Source: Brachyspira aalborgi (GTDB lineage: Bacteria; Spirochaetota; Brachyspiria; Brachyspirales; Brachyspiraceae). Taken from it: a stretch of 64,000 bases of DNA. The stretch spans positions 1,426,001 through 1,490,000 of the forward strand of contig NZ_SAXU01000001.1 of assembly GCF_008016455.1 (NCBI RefSeq), read 5' to 3'. Under the pieces are notes generated by a model. It had not been told where the DNA came from and made no database searches. It saw only the letters and a list, made by a program, of their open reading frames with translations. Shown in pieces: positions 62,889 through 64,000 of the stretch. A program made the translations under genes and the position numbers. Within the stretch, counting starts at the first letter, position 1. Each line of letters opens with the position of its first letter.

Positions 62889-64000
62889 TTATTTTTTATT
62901 TAAATTTTGTTTTATAATTTTTAACATCGCTTCTTTATCTTTACATAATAAAGTCTTATCATATGGATGAAAAATTATATCATTATGATTAACTGACATA
63001 TTTTTATAAATAGACATATTTCCGATATTTAATTTGTATAAAACAGGAAGCCCATTAACATATTTTATTTTTTCATCAGATGGAGTATTAACTTTAACCA
63101 TTATTCTTAATTCCGTTTCAAAATTAAAATCTTTTCTTTTATCAAAAAAATCACATTCATTTTCATTATTTGATATATCATCTTTGTAATCTAAAGAACC
63201 TATATAGAGTTCAATATCTTCATTAGAATTTTTATCTAATATTGAAATTATACTATCTATAAAATATTCTATTTTTACTGTTAACCTAAATTTTGTCTTA
63301 TTACCATATAATTTCCACCATGCATAAGCGTTTTCTTTACCGACTGTATAGCTAAAACATGAAATATATAAATTTTTATCTATAGGATATTGATTTTCAA
63401 ATTCATCCTCAAATAAATAAGGGTGTGACATAGTTATTTGCTTATTTTTTATGTCTTCAATTAAATGTGAAAATTCTACTATTCTTGAAATAATGCCATC
63501 TTTTTTATTTATTTTTGAAAATATTTTTTCCTTTAATTCTTTTTTATTGTATTTTTTATTATAATCTTTTTTATTATCATATTTATCAATAATTAAATAT
63601 TTATTGTTCTTTTTTATTATCTTTATTGGTGCAAATAATTTATTTCTTTTATATTGAAGCCTTTTTTTAATATCTGAATCTAAATTGTTTATATTAATTA
63701 AATTGTCATATACTTTTTCGTCATATATTTTTTCTATATTTATAAACATATTAATAATTTCATCAATTATAATTCTTAATTCAAATTGTGGAGTATATAA
63801 AGTATTTACAGGATAATTTATTTTTGAAGGAAGATTAGGATATATTTTAGATATTGTATAAGTTAATACGGTTGCTTTTTCATTATCTATAATAATATTA
63901 TTAAATACATATAATAAATTTTCAATAGCCTTTCTATGATAATGATAACCATTCCATTTTTTTAAACAAAAATCTTCGAATATACTAATATCTTTATTTA
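62889..64000 (-). CDS. DUF2971-family protein, 5' end outside window
   Basis: The frame is open without stop from 62889 to the window edge, so the 286-codon version starting at 63749 is a partial view; visible length is about 370 residues. The DUF2971 core is FSYTVGKENAYAWWKLYG (about 140-157 of the 286-residue part) and later KDFNFETELRIMVKV. DUF2971 proteins are common near defence and mobile genes, but their activity is unknown. The N-terminal extension is Lys/Asn/Ile-rich. Confidence 0.65.
   Translation of the reverse strand, partial: NKDISIFEDFCLKKWNGYHYHRKAIENLLYVFNNIIIDNEKATVLTYTISKIYPNLPSKINYPVNTLYTPQFELRIIIDEIINMFINIEKIYDEKVYDNLININNLDSDIKKRLQYKRNKLFAPIKIIKKNNKYLIIDKYDNKKDYNKKYNKKELKEKIFSKINKKDGIISRIVEFSHLIEDIKNKQITMSHPYLFEDEFENQYPIDKNLYISCFSYTVGKENAYAWWKLYGNKTKFRLTVKIEYFIDSIISILDKNSNEDIELYIGSLDYKDDISNNENECDFFDKRKDFNFETELRIMVKVNTPSDEKIKYVNGLPVLYKLNIGNMSIYKNMSVNHNDIIFHPYDKTLLCKDKEAMLKIIKQNLNKK

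Noticed and set aside
1-64000. CRISPR array
   Set aside because: No regularly spaced repeat-spacer pattern was seen; the only short tandem arrays are the 5-base, 39-base and homopolymer repeats listed.
1-64000. Complete insertion sequence or prophage
   Set aside because: No transposase, integrase or phage structural gene was recognised, despite gene decay and debris that suggest past recombination.

Overview
The window is very AT-rich, with a strongly A/T-biased third codon position and Asn/Lys/Ile-rich proteins. It encodes a spirochaete-like set: a CheA, paired OmpA-type lipoproteins, a flagellar-type DUF115 glycosylation protein and many short lipoproteins. The gene style is most like Brachyspira. 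That assignment is an inference from content, not from a database match. Promoters of the TTGACA-16/17-TATAAT kind and polypurine ribosome binding sites are easy to see.

Layout. 0-3 kb: two overlapping minus-strand dynamin-like GTPases. 3.3-6.9 kb: a plus-strand run of small genes (YjbR-like, several GNAT acetyltransferases, a VOC remnant, a TIGR04076-type protein). 7-8.1 kb: a lipoprotein whose promoter spacer is a run of 17 T. 8.3-11.25 kb: a minus-strand translation/nucleotide operon (tRNA-Gln, prs, ctc, two tandem pth genes) behind a consensus promoter. 11.3-13.9 kb: EIIA-Glc and a type II restriction-modification pair. 13.9-18.8 kb: sigma-54 response regulator, its kinase, and CheA. 19-27.2 kb: a surface-sugar region with intact ugd and glf followed by about 5 kb of decayed glycosyltransferase genes, a decayed Panacea-type gene and other remnants. 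27.3-40.7 kb: KtrB/TrkH, OmpA lipoproteins, aroD/aroE, a YhaO/YhaN-like pair, gatB, Mrr and a secreted protein. 40.8-45.8 kb: gatA and two tandem GT-C-like membrane proteins. 45.8-53.8 kb: DUF815 ATPase, purB, polyprenyl synthase, DUF115 protein, a secreted protein, galE. 54-56 kb: HEPN/MNT toxin-antitoxin pair with an orphan HsdS. 56-60.2 kb: ftsK and uppP. 60.4-64 kb: a defence-like stretch with a frameshifted zinc-hook AAA ATPase, C-terminal scraps of restriction enzymes, and a DUF2971 protein cut by the window edge.

The most striking theme is simple-sequence contingency. One GT-C-like gene carries about ten copies of a 5-base repeat directly after its start codon and is in frame. Its upstream paralogue is broken at a run of six G, where one extra G would restore a full-length protein that aligns with the partner. 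The lipoprotein at 7-8 kb has a homopolymeric spacer of the best length between its -35 and -10. Together with the frameshifted sugar-transferase genes this looks like a phase-variable surface-glycan and surface-lipoprotein programme. The sequence shows the repeats and frames; switching itself is inferred.

Operon logic visible here: aroE-aroD are co-directional with an unknown 378-residue protein; the kinase and NtrC-like regulator overlap by 8 bases; the acetyltransferases, the R-M pair, HEPN/MNT and the synthase/DUF115 pair overlap by 4 bases; gatB and gatA are split by a type IV restriction gene and a secreted-protein gene.
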